From contig OZ237738.1 in assembly GCA_965178125.1 (NCBI GenBank), positions 930,001 through 994,000 on the forward strand: a stretch of DNA of 64,000 nucleotides, written 5' to 3'. The notes below the pieces were generated by a model. That model did not search any database, was not told where the DNA came from, and saw nothing but the letters and a program-made list of their open reading frames with translations. The position numbers were made by a program, and so were the translations under genes. Positions 49,329 through 62,105 of this stretch are shown here, piece after piece. The stretch's first letter is position 1, and each line of letters starts with the position of its first letter. Source of the DNA: Bilabrum cf. latius. Its lineage: Eukaryota > Bigyra: Bicosoecida > Bigyra > Bicosoecida.

Positions 49329-52300
49329 TTACTATGCTGGTGCGAGTGCCACGGGAAAATGATCCAAGGCATGCCTTCTGGCTGCTTCCTGCATGGCATG
49401 GGCGAGTGCTCGGCCTTGCAGAGCCCATCCGGATCCTTCGTCAGTGTGTCGGGTGTTGCTCGTGGCGTCGTTCTAGGAAGGTCGCGCGAGGGCTTGCACC
49501 AGGCTATCGACAGCCTCCCGGCGGATTGACACCGTACCAGACTTCGCATTCTATTCCTTGCAATCTCCTGGCTGCCACCGTGACCAAGCGGAAGCTGTCG
49601 ATGTGTTCTCTAAGCCGACCGATAGTTGCCCTGGTCTGCACATTCCTTGCCGAGATAGCCACCTGCTCGAAGGATTGTCGGCAACGACAACACGGCCACC
49701 AGCGGTGCAGGTCTCAGCCACTAGCAGGCCATACCCCTCGTGCATCGCCATGGTTGCCACCGATGACGAGAAGCGCATGAGGGAGGGCAAAATGTAGTCG
49801 CCAGCAAGCATGGACTCGCCATCAATAAGGATTGAGCTTCCACAGCACTCCGTAGATTGCTTCTAGAGCATGCCTCCCACACCAGTTACATCACGCCCGA
49901 TGTATACAAGAGCATGATGCTACTGTGAACCCATCCGTGCATCACTACAGCTGCAGTGAGCCGCAGTGATTGCCTCACCAAGCTTGTAGCCCCTCTGGGG
50001 GCCAACTGCGAGCAAAAAACTGTCTCCAGCAGCCAATAGTTGCATCAGCTACTGCTCGGACTTGCGCGGGTTGCCGAACAAAGCTGCCGCAAAAGCTCCA
50101 ACTATTCGGCTAGCCGCGACGATCGGATCTGTAGAAAAGTGCCAGCGATTGGCAGAGTTCGAACCAACTATAACGACCGGTAGGGCATCGCTAGTGCGGG
50201 TAACATCGATCGGGAACTGAAATGCGTGCAGATCTGACGCCGTCGACGGTGAAGCGGTCAGCACGACAGAAGCGCTAGACAGAATGCTTCGCTTCGCTGT
50301 CACCTCGCAAGTGTCGTGACTCCAACAGAGTCGCTCGGGCGTATAGTCGTGGATAATCTGCACAGACGGCACTGGCTAAGACGGTGACTGAGGCTGCTGC
50401 TTGTGCCTGAGCGTAGTTAAGACAGCTGGCCAGGGGCCACCGCCATGGGACGCAGCTGCATAGTCAATTCCGTCTGACCCAGGACCCCATCTGACGCCGA
50501 AATGATTTCCACTGGATGCTGCCAGGTACAATGGGTCCAACCAATGCGGGTGCTGAGCAAATGGGAAGCCATCTAGGAATGATTTGTCTTTATTCTGAGG
50601 CAGCTTATCGAGCAGCAGATGCAAGCTCGATCCAGCTGGCAGCGTAGCAATGGCCAAGGGAATCGCGCTGCACCACACCCTTGATATTCCGCTAGAACAA
50701 CTGGAAGGGGAGGCCCCATGCTTGCTGAGGTATGGTCCGTTGCACGGCTGTGCAGAGCTATTGCTAGCACCTCCGAAAGGTACGCCCGAGTCATCAACGA
50801 CCCAACGCAAAGACCCGACGTCCTGCGCAACAGATGGACCTGACGATCGCTGAGCAGCCCGATCTCGTTGCAGCCCGAACAAAATACCCGGCTCTGTGTC
50901 TGAAGGCAGCGGGAGAATCGTGCCGAAATTGACGAGGGCTGCCATAGAAGCCGGGACAGCGACGGCAGCCGAATCGCACTGCAGCTTCTGTGGCGACGTC
51001 CATGGGAGCATCTCGTGTAGCACACCAAATGACTCATTCAGATGCGACTAGACCGATGCGGCAATCGCACATGTGTCTTGCAGCCCTATCGAACCAAACA
51101 GCGTCTCCAGTCCGTGAGCACTGGCACACAGACTCTTGCGGATGTCACTTAGGGGGCCACCAGTCTCATGGCCGTACCGTGTTGCCTTTTGTCTTATTTC
51201 ATTTAATGAAGCGTACACATGGTGCGTAAACTCGACGCCGTATCGGTGGAGCGACTCTTCTTGCGGCATGCATCTGGCTTGACTGGGCGATATGCCACGC
51301 GCTTCGTCCACTGCGTCCTGCAGGCTCACAGGCCCAGAGACAGTCCACCCTCGAGTTCGTCTCTAGCCACCTTCACAACGCTTCCATTGTTCGACTGCAA
51401 GGGCGGGAGGTGCGTGGTGCAGCCACACGGCATTCGCGTAGAGAGGCACGGCAAAGACCCTGGCCCACTCCTAGTGCCGACGGGTGCCCCAGCTCGTCTG
51501 CTCGTGCCAGCCACATGCCGCAGCGCTATCAGTGGTGCCATACCACTGCTGCAGCACAGAGCTGTTGCATTGATTCTACCTGGAAGTGGACGATATATGG
51601 TGGGAGAATCGCGCCAGCTAAAGCACTCTGGACCGCGGCACCGCCACTACTGCGTCCTGCTTGCCAGGGGTGCACTCGGGAACAATCACCTAGTGCGCAT
51701 GCACCATCGCACACCCCAAATGCCGTTTGTGTAGAGTCATTCCAAGCCTAGCAGCCGCAAACATCTTTGATGGGGACCATAGCTCGTCGGCATCGAGCTG
51801 CAGCAATGTGCATTGGCCGGTGGCGACCCCCCGAGCTCGCAAGGCATCTAGCGCGATCCACGTGCCGACGTTTGCCATCGTGCGCTTATCTGCCCACGCA
51901 CCAGACAATGAGCCGACTAAAGCACCCATCATTTGTAGCGCATCCACGGCAAGCTGCAAAAGTGCTGCTCGCAGTGCGCTGAACGCTGCTGCGTCACGGT
52001 GCTGCTTGTTGGCGGTCGCAGCCACAAGCCGGTCGAACTCCTCGATTGCAACAACAGGAGCGCAGAGACTCGGGGCCAGCCACCGCAGAGATGTCGGCAC
52101 AGATGTAGATACACCGCGGAGCCCGCGATCCCCGATGTGGCTACGTTGATCCCTGCCTTCACTGCCATGGCTAGTATCGGTGCTGCCACCGTGCTGCGAA
52201 TGCACTAGCACAAAACTGTAGCAGAATCGCTACAATACACGAGTGGCTTCGCTCGCAGACGGTCCACGTCCACTACCATAAAGAACGGCAGCGAGCCAGC

Positions 52301-53270
52301 CGCTCCTTTGGACCTCGTGCAAGGGTGGGCGCGCGACATGGATGCGTCTGCGCGGCCTGTCCCTGCGGACATGAGATCTCGGCGTGCCGGGTGGTCCGCG
52401 CCGCGGCAATGCGGCGGATGCATCCAGCCACTCAGATGTACCGTCGGAAGAGAGCCCTAGGACTGGCCATCCTCTCAATCTGTCCATGCTCGCAGCCAAA
52501 GAGGGGTCCACCCTCCCGAGCTCCTCCTCCGGGGCGCGACCCCCGGCGTAATTCGACTCGCCCCCTGCAGCCGAGGAGCTATCTCGCAGCCACTCGCCCC
52601 GCTAGGCCCGTCCAGCGGCATACCCTTCTACAATTACCCACGTCCAATCGATTCCAGGGGACGGCAGCGAGTGCAGCGTTCTCCAATGGTGCGGCAGGAA
52701 CTGCCTTGCGTTCAATGCCAAAGTGACCGCTGCAAGGCAAGCGTGGGTGCTACTCCGGTTGTGTGGGGGAGACCGGGGTATAACGGCCTCCTACAATCCC
52801 AAAAGAAGCTATCTAGACAATGGTGAGCGGAGCTACTCGGCCCGAAGGACATCCCGGCCGAGCTACCGGGCGTTGGGATGTGGCAGGCCATTCAATGCAC
52901 GACTGAGCCCTGCCGCTGTTGCAACTAGCTGCTCTCGAGTTGATGCATTGCTACACCAATGCGGAAACGACAAAGAAGCCACTCGTTTGGCCGATTCATC
53001 GGAACTGCTACGCACACAATCTAGCAATGTCTGGATCGCGAGCATTCTAGCGCGATTCGCTTGGACAAGGGTTTCAACCTGTACTGTTAGTTTCGATCTC
53101 AATAAAAAATGCTTCGAATGATCCGTCTCGGTTCGAAGCACTGCCAAAGAGGAATTCTGCAGCGTTGCAGTCGATCTTGGGACGGAATTCGAGCTTGGCA
53201 AAGGTATCAGTCGGCCTCCAGAAAGTAACGCAGTCATCACGACAATAGCTAGACGTATACCGAGGTACAT
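49329..53270 (-). CDS. Bifunctional glycosyltransferase (GT-A-like plus GT4-like)
   Basis: ATG 53270 to TAA 49329-49331, 1,313 residues, with 19 in-frame TAGs and no TAA or TGA before the end. The N-terminus MYLGIRLAIVVMTALLSGG is a signal peptide or anchor. Residues ~185-720 resemble a GT-A glycosyltransferase-like family: LNARQFLPHHW, DWTWVIVEGYA, SSDGTSEWLD, TLLQLDADELW with a DxD motif, EWARVFAVPLYA, HHAPPAL, GVEFTHHVYASLNEIRQKA. Residues ~1000-1230 resemble GT4 (GT-B): ASVVLTASPSTASDLHAF, LLAVGPQRGYKL, and HEGYGLLVAETCTAGGRVVV with the E-x7-E pattern. An Arg/Pro-rich stretch near residues 290-345 could be an unspliced intron. Probably builds extracellular or Golgi glycans; donor and acceptor are unknown. 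Confidence 0.75.
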
Positions 53271-53886
53271 ACTATCACATGTTGCTTTAGCACCGGGCAC
53301 GCGGAAAGTGAGTTGCCAAGAATGTGCGACCTCAGACCATAGCACGCTGCAGTTGCACTTCACGCGACGCGCTCGCCACCCGATTAGTCCATCATCGACG
53401 CCCAATGCAAATGCAGAGTAATCATTGCCATGTGTGTGCGACTTGTGGCATTTGAATCAACGTGCCTGCGCGATGGCACACCTTGACACTGGTCGCTCCT
53501 GCTCGAGCAATCACGAACTGGCTCGCGGCCACAACGCCATCTCTCCCGGCATGTGCTTCAAAGCCGTGTTAGTATCATATGCATACACGTTGCACGCTAG
53601 CGTATCACATCACCATACGAACTGAAGCTATCGGTGCCTCCCCGCGAAAGCCGTGCTTACATAAGGCCTCAAGGCGCGCTCCAGACTGGCCAAGCACCTA
53701 TCGAGGCTGCCTGGCACACGGGGCAAGGGGCCCCTTGCATTGCTGCGATTCCGGCTTCCTGCGATTCCATGTTGCGTGTCATTGCACGCCAATGCAGATT
53801 GCCACATTCCCCAGTCGCTCCTTGGACGCCTCATTCCTGAAGTCGCTACCGCACCCACGGCCGCCTACTGCAAGCCAACGACAAGC
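53271..53886. promoter_or_regulatory. Divergent intergenic region
   Basis: Lies between the start codons of the glycosyltransferase (minus) and the papain-like gene (plus), so both promoters should be here. No clear TATA box. Confidence 0.45.
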
Positions 53887-55280
53887 ATGAAGACCGCCAT
53901 CATCGCAACCATCGCAGCTTACACTGCCATGGCTGCAATCACCGAGGACCGCATGGCCCAGTTCGCGCAATGGGCCGCCCAGCACGGCAAGACCTACGAG
54001 GGCGAGGAGGCCCACCGCCGCCTGGAGATTTTCTCGGCCAACGCCGAGGCCATCGAGGAGCACAACGCCAAGGGCCTGTCGTGGACCATGGGCCTGAACG
54101 AGTTCTCTGATCTGACGAACGAGGAGTTTGCCGCCATCTACACAGGAGGCTTCAAAGGCGCCTCCCACAACGTGAGCGACCTGGCCAGAGTCGCTCGTCG
54201 GACCCAGGGGCAGGGCAGCCTGCCGCCATCGGTCGATTGGACCGCAGCAGGTAAGAAGTAAATGGTATTATGATTGCTTGCGCTTGCTAGCATTTGAATC
54301 CTGGTCCTGGAACACTCAGTTCTTGGACCGGCCAGTCTGGTGTCCGAAGTTGACAGAAGTCGAATTGCCACCTGAGCATTTCGTCCCCCCTAGAGGGTAT
54401 CATGGGACGATGTGTGCTGTTGATCCTAGTAATCATGTCATATCATATTGATTGTGTGTGCTGTAGTGCAAGTGTCCATCCGCTAGCGAGATGATGGTGA
54501 TGTGGCCTAGATTGGAATGCTTGGCGAGATGGTCAACCCGGCCGAACACGTGCTCAGCAAACTAGCCGCCGCGCCATGCACCCATGATTATATTTATCGC
54601 GATTATCGGATTGATTTTCTGTTTCCGCAGGTGCCGTCACACCGGTGAAGACCCAGCAGAGGATGATGTGCGGGTCCGACTACGCATTCTCTGCGGCAGG
54701 TGCCATAGAGGGCATCGACTTCATCAAGAACGGTGGGCCGGTCACCAGCCTGTCCGTGCAGCAGATCGTGGACTGCTCTGGGCCGTACACGAACAACGGT
54801 TGCGGGGGAGGCACCATGATCATGAGCTTCCACTACGCCCAGCAGGTCTTCGGCCTCACCCACGACGTGGACTACCCCTACACCGCCCAGGATGGCACCT
54901 GCCAATGCAATGGCATGGTGCCTCCATGCCTGGTGCGAGTGCCAATCACGACGTTCTCCACCGTGCCGAGCGGGTCCGAGCAGGACCTCATGGCAGCCGT
55001 GGCCAGGCAGCCCATCTCCGTGGCGGTCTCTGCCCAATCGCTCCACTTCCAGAACTACCAGAGCGGCGTCATGACGGCCGCATGCGGCACCCACCTCGAC
55101 ACCGGCATGCTGCTCGTCGGCTATGGCACCCTCAACGGGCAGGACTACTGGAAGGTCAAGAACCAGTGGGGCACCACGTGGGGCGATCAGGGGTACATTT
55201 TGCTGGGCCGGGGGCCTCAGTTCGGGGCTGCTGGGCAGTGCGGGATCCAGATGGATGCGTCATACCCGGAGATCCTGTGA
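53887..55280 (+). CDS. Papain-like protein lacking catalytic Cys and His (pseudoprotease)
   Basis: Exons 53887-54250 and 54631-55280 join across a 380-bp intron (GCAG|GTAAGA...CCGCAG|GT); 337 residues, TGA at 55278-55280. Signal peptide MKTAIIATIAAYTAMAAI, an I29 propeptide (RLEIFSANAEAIEEHN, GLNEFSDLTNEEF), then mature PSVDWTAAGAVTPVKTQ. The active-site block reads CGSDYAFSA instead of CGSCWAFSA, so the nucleophile is Asp. The His block reads LDTGMLLVGYG where LDHAVLAVGYG is expected, so His is Thr. The oxyanion Gln and the Asn/Trp of VKNQWG are kept, as are the disulfide cysteines (CSGPYTNNGCGGG). The fold should be intact but cysteine-protease activity lost. It may bind ligands or inhibitors. 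No TAG in the coding sequence. Confidence 0.9.
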
Positions 55281-55779
55281 GCGCTGCTCGCGTGCCGAGC
55301 GGGCGGCGAATGCCACCACTGGCAGCCACGAGCCCTTGTTGCTCAAAGGTCGGGCTGCCTGTACCATGTTGATGAAATGTTTGCTTTGCTTGCTAGTGAT
55401 AGATATTGTTGATGCAATTCACCGCCAGACTTGCTATGCCCTGCAGCTTTGAATGCACGTAATACCAAGGAGTACTCCGGCGAAGCCCCTGGCCTTGCAG
55501 GCACGGGCAAATGCTATTCCACCACACTCACAAGACTTCCCGGCCACACGCTCAACTAAATGCATGGACCATGTATCGATATTTGCCTGCCTGCAGAACA
55601 CTTTGCGAACAAAAGTACAACAACAAGCAATCGAACAATACGCACATCGCGCGTCGCACGCCCCTGGCACATACAAACTGAGAATGAGCGTGATCTGAAC
55701 TGAAACTAACTTAAAACAATAACAACAGTCGTATTTGCTCAAATCTGTCGACTAGAACCCGAGACTCTCGCGTGCTGCA
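55281..55779. other. Convergent 3' region
   Basis: Separates the 3' ends of the papain-like gene and the Sfi1-like gene. AT-richer (for example AAACTAACTTAAAACAATAA near 55705). No gene seen. Confidence 0.5.
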
Positions 55780-58700
55780 TCACATCTCCTGCCGGCTCCC
55801 AGACTGCGACGATGTGTAACCATCATCGATGTTCCACGCATCGGACAAGGAACTGTCCGTGTGACCCTTCCCTGAAGAATGGTCAAATCCTAAATGGGCC
55901 ACCGAAGCAGCACGGGAGGAATCATGGTCGCCCACCTTGCTCCTTTCAGCCTCTTGATGCTCCACCCGCTACAGGACCTCCCACCCGCGAGCCGGCATCG
56001 AGGACTGCCTCCTCAGTTCGCGGCGCGCCTAGGTCTCGTGCGAAGCCCCCGCGCCAATGCCTGCCGAGGCATTATTCCCGTGGCTCACCCCCCTTCGACT
56101 GGCAGACCGCGCCCTCTCGCCTCCGTGGGGAGCACCCGCCGACACTCGGCCTCGGGGGCCCATCGCCACCCCGCCCGGGGCAGCATTCGCTCCAGCACCG
56201 CTGCCAATCCCTGCCCCGCCGCGCGGCGATGACCTGCGAGCCGCCTTGTCTAACTCCCGCACATCTCGCTGCCTGGTCCTGTCGCGCACAGCCGCAGACC
56301 TCCTGGCAGAGATGGACACCGTGCTGGCCCGCCGCACCAGCCCCCCTTCGTTCGTGGTGATCCCCGCAACCGCACGCCCGCTGGCCTTGCTGCTGCTCTC
56401 GCTCCTACCGTGGGTTCGGCTGGAGGCACGCGGAACATTCGGCCGAGAGGCACTGTTTTGGCGACTCCCGGGGCGAGACAGGGGCGCGATGGATGCCCTG
56501 CCGCGGCGAGAAGGGCCAGGGGACCGAGACCCATCCGCCGGCAGCACTGCTGGACGTAGACCCAGCGGCGCGCTCAGCATGACCACGTCGGCTCCGTGCG
56601 GGTCAGGGCTGCTGCCACGGCTCTGCGGTGACAATGAGCTGTTGGCTTTGGCAGCCACCATGCTCACGCCGTTGCTGTCGGTAGCAGAGTCAGTCAGGCC
56701 ACGCGCCGTCGGTCTCTTGGTGATCCTGGGACCCAGCTTTCCTGGCGGCGGCGTCCTGCGCTTGCTGCCTCGAGTGCCCCCGGTGGACACCGGCCCCACC
56801 ACTCGATTGCTCGCCCTAGATCGACTGCTAGACCGAGAGGACACCATCTGAGGCGCATGGCCACCGCGGGATCTTCGGCTTCGCTGCTGGCCGAGGCTAG
56901 TCGCCTGCTCCTGCTGTTGCTTGCGCTCCTCACTCTCCGCTTCGCGCCTCTGGCGCACCGCCGACTTGAGCCTAGCGATCACCCGCAGACCCAGGCGCCT
57001 CATGTGCCAGTCCTCGGCCGCATCCAAGGCAGTGCGCTCCACCGCCACCACCTGCACGTACCTGACCCACCGTGCAAATGCCTTGCTTTGCAGCCTCTCT
57101 CGCTGCATGTTCAACACCCACATGTCAAGCTGCCTAGCCCGTTTAGCCTCTTTGGTGGCGTCCAGCAAGCGGAAGAACTCTACCCGAGTACGTCGTAGAG
57201 CCACCTTCCGCGCGAACATCTCCCAGCGGAAGGTTCTAGAGTGCCAGCCACGCAGGCACTTGCGCACAGATGTGAGCTCTCTGCGAACCAAAATCCTCTC
57301 CGCTGCGTCTCTTGCACGCTTCTTGAGCGCCACGTGGTGCGCGAGTCCCACCCACGCGCCTCCCAGGGACACCCGCCTGCGGAACACGTCGGCTACTGCG
57401 GTGGCAGAGCGACCCCATCTCCTGTTCCTGCTCCAGCGCCTCCAGAACTGCAGCATCTCATGAGTGCGCACCCGCCGGAGAGCAACCTCGAACTTGAGCT
57501 GCAAAGCACGCACACCTGCAGCTCGCTTCGCTTCTGCCTTCCAAGCAGACATGGCTCGGCTGCATATTGCCCGCGCGTGGTGTCCCACAGCAGCCCGCTC
57601 GAGGCGGGCCTCGTGCGCCGTCGCCTTGAAGCCCAGCCACCCGCTTCGATAAAGCCTGAACCGGGCAAACAACCTCGCCCGCTCTGCTTTGTCCCTCGCG
57701 TCCTGTCTTTCGGTAGCAAATTCCAGCAGCGAGTCCACGCCCCTGCGGAGGGACCTCTCCCGCTTCCAGGCATGGAGCCGGTGCTCGCACTCCTGCAGCC
57801 TCAGCGCCTCTTTCCACAGGGACCAAGCCGCCGACACTAGCCTGCCAGCGCGACCAGCCGACGCGACCACTCCGCGGGCTCGCAGGCTCACCGTGACCGC
57901 TGCTCGTCTCCTCCACAGCCGCAGGGCCCGCCGCTCTGACCTGAGCTCGAATGCCCGTGCGGCTGCCTTGTCGCGGATCCTGTCCATGGCAGAGTCGCGC
58001 CACGCGCAAAACACGCGAAGCGTTAAGCGGAGGCCATGGTAGATACCGGCGTCCACCATCTGCAGCCGCTCCCTCGCAGTTTCGGCTGCGGCCCCCCTCC
58101 AAGCGTTGAAAAACCGCCTGGCCGACCCGCGCTGCACCTTCTGCATAACCCGTCTTATAAGCTTTGTCTTGTGCGTGCGCCTTCTCCACCGGCCCACGAG
58201 CTGCTTTGCGTGCCTGTGCACGTAGTAGTCTTCTGCAAGCTTGTGGAGCTGCTTCTCAGCGCGCTATGCGGCCGTGTACTGCACCCAGCGCCTCACGTAA
58301 TCCCGCCCTCTATGGACAAACAAGAACACGTTCGCATTCCTGACCCGCCTGCGCTCCTCGCGCTCAGTGGACACATTCAGAGCCAGCTGCTGGATGGCCA
58401 GAGCTGCCTTGCGCCGGAAAAAGTGGCCGTGAGCAAGGCGCATCGCCGCTCGCTGTTGCTGGCATTCCTTCGTCGCGACATTCCAAACGTTGAACTGCTT
58501 GCGCACGAGTCGCTCTCTGCGCCAGATGGTCACCGCTCGCAGTGCGCGCCAGTTCGCGAAGATCTTCGTAAGAAGGCGGCGGTTGCGGTGCTGAGTTGCC
58601 CTGGTCAAGGAGCACCATCGGCGCAGGCTGCTGGAGGCAAGGATCCTCATCTTGGGGCGAACGAAAGCCACGAGTGCGCGCCTCAGCTTGAACTGCTGCG

Positions 58701-61479
58701 TGGCCCGGTCCTTCCACGCCCTGAACGCCACGGCTACCGAGCTGGCGTGCTTCATCAGGATCTTGTCTTCGTACAGGGACATGAAGAGCCGCCAAGCAGG
58801 CGGGCATCGGTCCAGCGCAAACTGAAGCCGCTGATTGCCCTCCCCCTCTACTAGGCCATCCCGCACGTCCCGCACCCGTAGCGAGGCCTCTTCCGCTCTC
58901 TTGATTGCAAGTTGTCTCCAAGCATCGAAGGCGCGCACCGATCCCGAGCCACACAGCCTCTCAGCGGCTTGCTCGAACGGCATCAGGCCCCGCTGCACCC
59001 GTTTTGCCGCGGTTGCCGTGCCGTCAGCTGACCCGCCCTCCTGCTGGAGGAACTTGGATACCTCCGCGAATGCCTCTGCAGGAATCTCACCCTGCTCGTC
59101 CTTGACCCCTCGCACCTGCCCTGCCACAGCCGATGCCGGGCTGCTCCATTCTTTCGCGCCTCGGCTGATCAGCGGTGATGCGCTGCTTCCATGGTTCTCC
59201 TGGTCCTCGCTGTCCGACTCGATCGCAGCGTCAGCTCTAGCCAGCAGTCGCGCAGTCCCAGCGTCAATGGCCGCGGGAGCTGCAGTGCCGCCTCTGTCAC
59301 CGTGCTCGCGCTCCACCCTCTCCTGCATCGCTCGCCTCCTCGCCATGCGGGGCGATAGAGCACCGGCTTGCATCCGTAGGCTGCGCTGCTCGCGCGCCAG
59401 AGCAGTGCGGAGCGACGAAGCAGCTTGCCTGTCTGCCTCGCTCCAGTGGCCCTCCACCGGTGCATTCCCAGCCAGGGATGATACCGCGCGCAGCATGCGG
59501 GCATTCCTCCTCTCGGCAGCCCGGGCAGCGCGCTGCTTGGCTTGGGCGGCTGCACTGGTTGGAGTCAGTGGCTGAGCCGCGCCTGTCGCAGCAGGATCGG
59601 CATGGTCGGTCTGAAGGTCTAAGCCGAACCCTGCCTTTGGCTTCCGCAGCAGGTGGGCCGGTGGCTTCTCCATGGGCACCCGAGTGATCCCGCCTCCCTT
59701 GTTCCCTGAGCCCCTGGCGAGCATGGAAGGAGGCAGCCTGCCGCCCTCGAAAAGATACCTTGCCGCACCAGCGGTTGGCTTCACGCGGGGAGAGCCAGGC
59801 AGCACGTGGCCTTCGTCGTCTTCTGCCACAGCAAGCTGCGTCAGCAGTCGCATCCTTCGGACAGCCACGAGCGCGTTGTGCTGGGACCCCTTGGTGAGGT
59901 CGTGGCGGCGGCGCGTTCGCCTCGGAGACATGGGCAGTCCCACGCGGTCCTGCTCCGGCGGATCCACTCCGAACCGACCCGCCCGGTGCCTCTGAGGGGA
60001 CTAGGGCGGGGACAAGTGCTGCTGTTGCTTTGCAAGAGAGTTGGATGGAGGCGGTTCTTCTCCGCGCGCGCCCTCCTCAGCACCGCCTGCACCTGGGGAC
60101 CGCACTGAGCGCCTGGCAGAGGGGCTGGGTGCTGCATCGAGCAGTCCGTTCGAGCCGCGTTGTCGCCCAACAGACTTGCCAGAATGGGGGTGCTTCTGAG
60201 ACTACCTATGTGCCTATGCTTTCTTCCGTCCAGCGGAACCATCGCCCGCCCCGAAATTGACTTGTTCCCTAGCCCAGCCGTGCCGCTTGAGGACCTTCTG
60301 CGCCTCCGCGTCGACCCGCCGACCCTGCCGCTGCTGCCTGTGTCTAGAGGGATGCGCCCCCGAGGCCCTTTGACTCTCATGTTGCTACTTGAGTCTACGG
60401 GGGTGGACGGGCTGGGTTGGCCTCTAGCCACCCTAGGCGCGCGACCTTTGTCTCGATGGACGCTTGCTCCCGAGCACATCCCCGCGGCCGCCGAGCTGCC
60501 CGTCCCGATGGTAGCCCCTCTAAGAAATATCTCTAGATTGTGCCGTATCTGTCTGCCGAGGAGCTGGCCGTTGTCGCTGCTGGTGCCGTCGAGATTCGAC
60601 ATACGCGCGGGTGTCGTTGCTCTGCAGCTGCTGTGCCTTTTCCTGCTCGTTACCGTCCTCTTCCTCTTCCTCCTCGTCCCCATTGACAGGAGTTGACCTG
60701 GCGCTTGTCGCACTAGCAGGAGATGATATCGGTAGCGTCAGCTTGCCGCCCCTGTGCGACTGCACTGCGTCCATCGCTGCGTCTGCCTCTACTTCCACCC
60801 GTCGGAGCCACACCTTGTCCTGCGGCGGGACAGCGAGGCCATCGTCGGTCGCGTCCCCTGCCGGTCCCTCTGGCTCGTGTGAGGGATCCCTTGGACCGGC
60901 TGTCCCTGGGCGCACGCGCCGCCCTGGGAGACCCGCCTGCCCATCATTGTCGCTATCTCCTGTTGAGCCGTCAGTGCCGCGCCGTATTGCCTCCAGCCTG
61001 GCCTACAGGCTCGCGGCATCGCCGGGCGCAATCCCGGAAGGAATCATCTCTGAAAACGAAGGGGTCCGATACCGTTCGTTTGATTCTGCGCGCGCGACCC
61101 TTCCCACAGTAATTTCTCGCATGGCTCGGGCGACGTGCAGGGCAGTCCAACTGCCATCGCCGGAAGAACGAGAGGCTGACTACTTCTAACCGGACCTGCC
61201 GATATTGGCAACAGATGCATCTCGCGGATCGCGCTCTCGGGTTCCTGTTTCGCTACGCTGCGCCGAATGCGACGATTCCAACGGGCGGGTGTGCCTATCA
61301 ACTTGAACTGCAGGCTTCCCTGTCGATCTGGTCGCCTTTGTGGACTTGTGTACAGACCTACTTGCTCTTAATTCAAATGGATTGCGGGGCGGTTCCCGGT
61401 AAGCTCTTGTGTCTTGAAGGCGAGTGAAAGGAGGAGAGTCACCCGCTCGCGCGCCGTGTGTCTGCCTCGAGCTCGACAT
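55780..61479 (-). CDS. Sfi1-like centrin-binding repeat protein
   Basis: ATG 61479 to TGA 55780-55782, 1,899 residues in one uninterrupted frame once its 13 TAGs (61186, 61180, 61003, 60520, 60433, 60424, 60385, 60214, 60202, 60001, 58264, 56029, 55969) are read as Gln. The N-terminal third is disordered, Arg/Gln/Ser-rich, with an acidic block. The middle holds many Sfi1-type repeats, helical units around an aromatic-x-x-Trp core: RAFDAWRQLAIK, AVAFRAWKDRATQ, IFANWRALRAVT, RFFNAWRGAAAE, LRVFCAWRDSAM, MLQFWRRWSRNRR, KAFARWVRYVQ. Sfi1 repeats form a long helix that binds centrins at the centrosome, basal body or spindle pole body. The C-terminus is Ser/Arg-rich. Without UAG decoding it would look like five or more separate genes. 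Confidence 0.85.
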
Positions 61480-62105
61480 TGTGCGGGTCTTTCGGCTTTC
61501 CACGATGCAGGTATCGGCTTCGTCAAGTAAACCAGCCGAAACGTAACCTAATTCACCGGGTGATTATGGTATTGGTTACCAACATCAGATTATTGAACAT
61601 GTGCTCGGATTTGCTGTATAATTCAGATCCATCAATGAATACACACGCTACTTTCATAATATATGCACCCTACTAATTGTTGCTGAAATATCTGGTTTTG
61701 CGAGAAACAACGGATCTTGGTGCTCATGGTGGAGTTGATTGTCGCAGATTGATCGGGTCTGGCAGCTTCCCTCGCAGTGATGCAAGCCTGTGCGCCGATA
61801 TCGCTTCAGAGGGTACCCGACGCGAACTAACCAGCCCAGCATGACTGATGTCAAAGGCTTGTTTGGCTTTGTCCTGTGCCGCCGTCGTCGTGCATACAAG
61901 CACAGCCCATGCGGTATCCAATTCATTTTGTTGAGCCCACCAGGCAAGCCCGAGCAAGCTGGGATACCTTCTAACGAGCGCCAGACTGTGTATAGATTGA
62001 GCGTTCGACTTCGCCGCGTGTCGCCGTTCATCCTTTCCCACCATGTTACACACCACTACCTTACTCCCTTCCCCCGCCCCATGCACGCCCCGCTAGGAAT
62101 TGCAA
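61480..62105. promoter_or_regulatory. Intergenic upstream of the Sfi1-like gene
   Basis: AT-rich patch at 61540-61690 between two minus-strand genes. It should contain the Sfi1-like promoter and the 3' end of the methyltransferase gene. No conserved element recognised. Confidence 0.45.
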
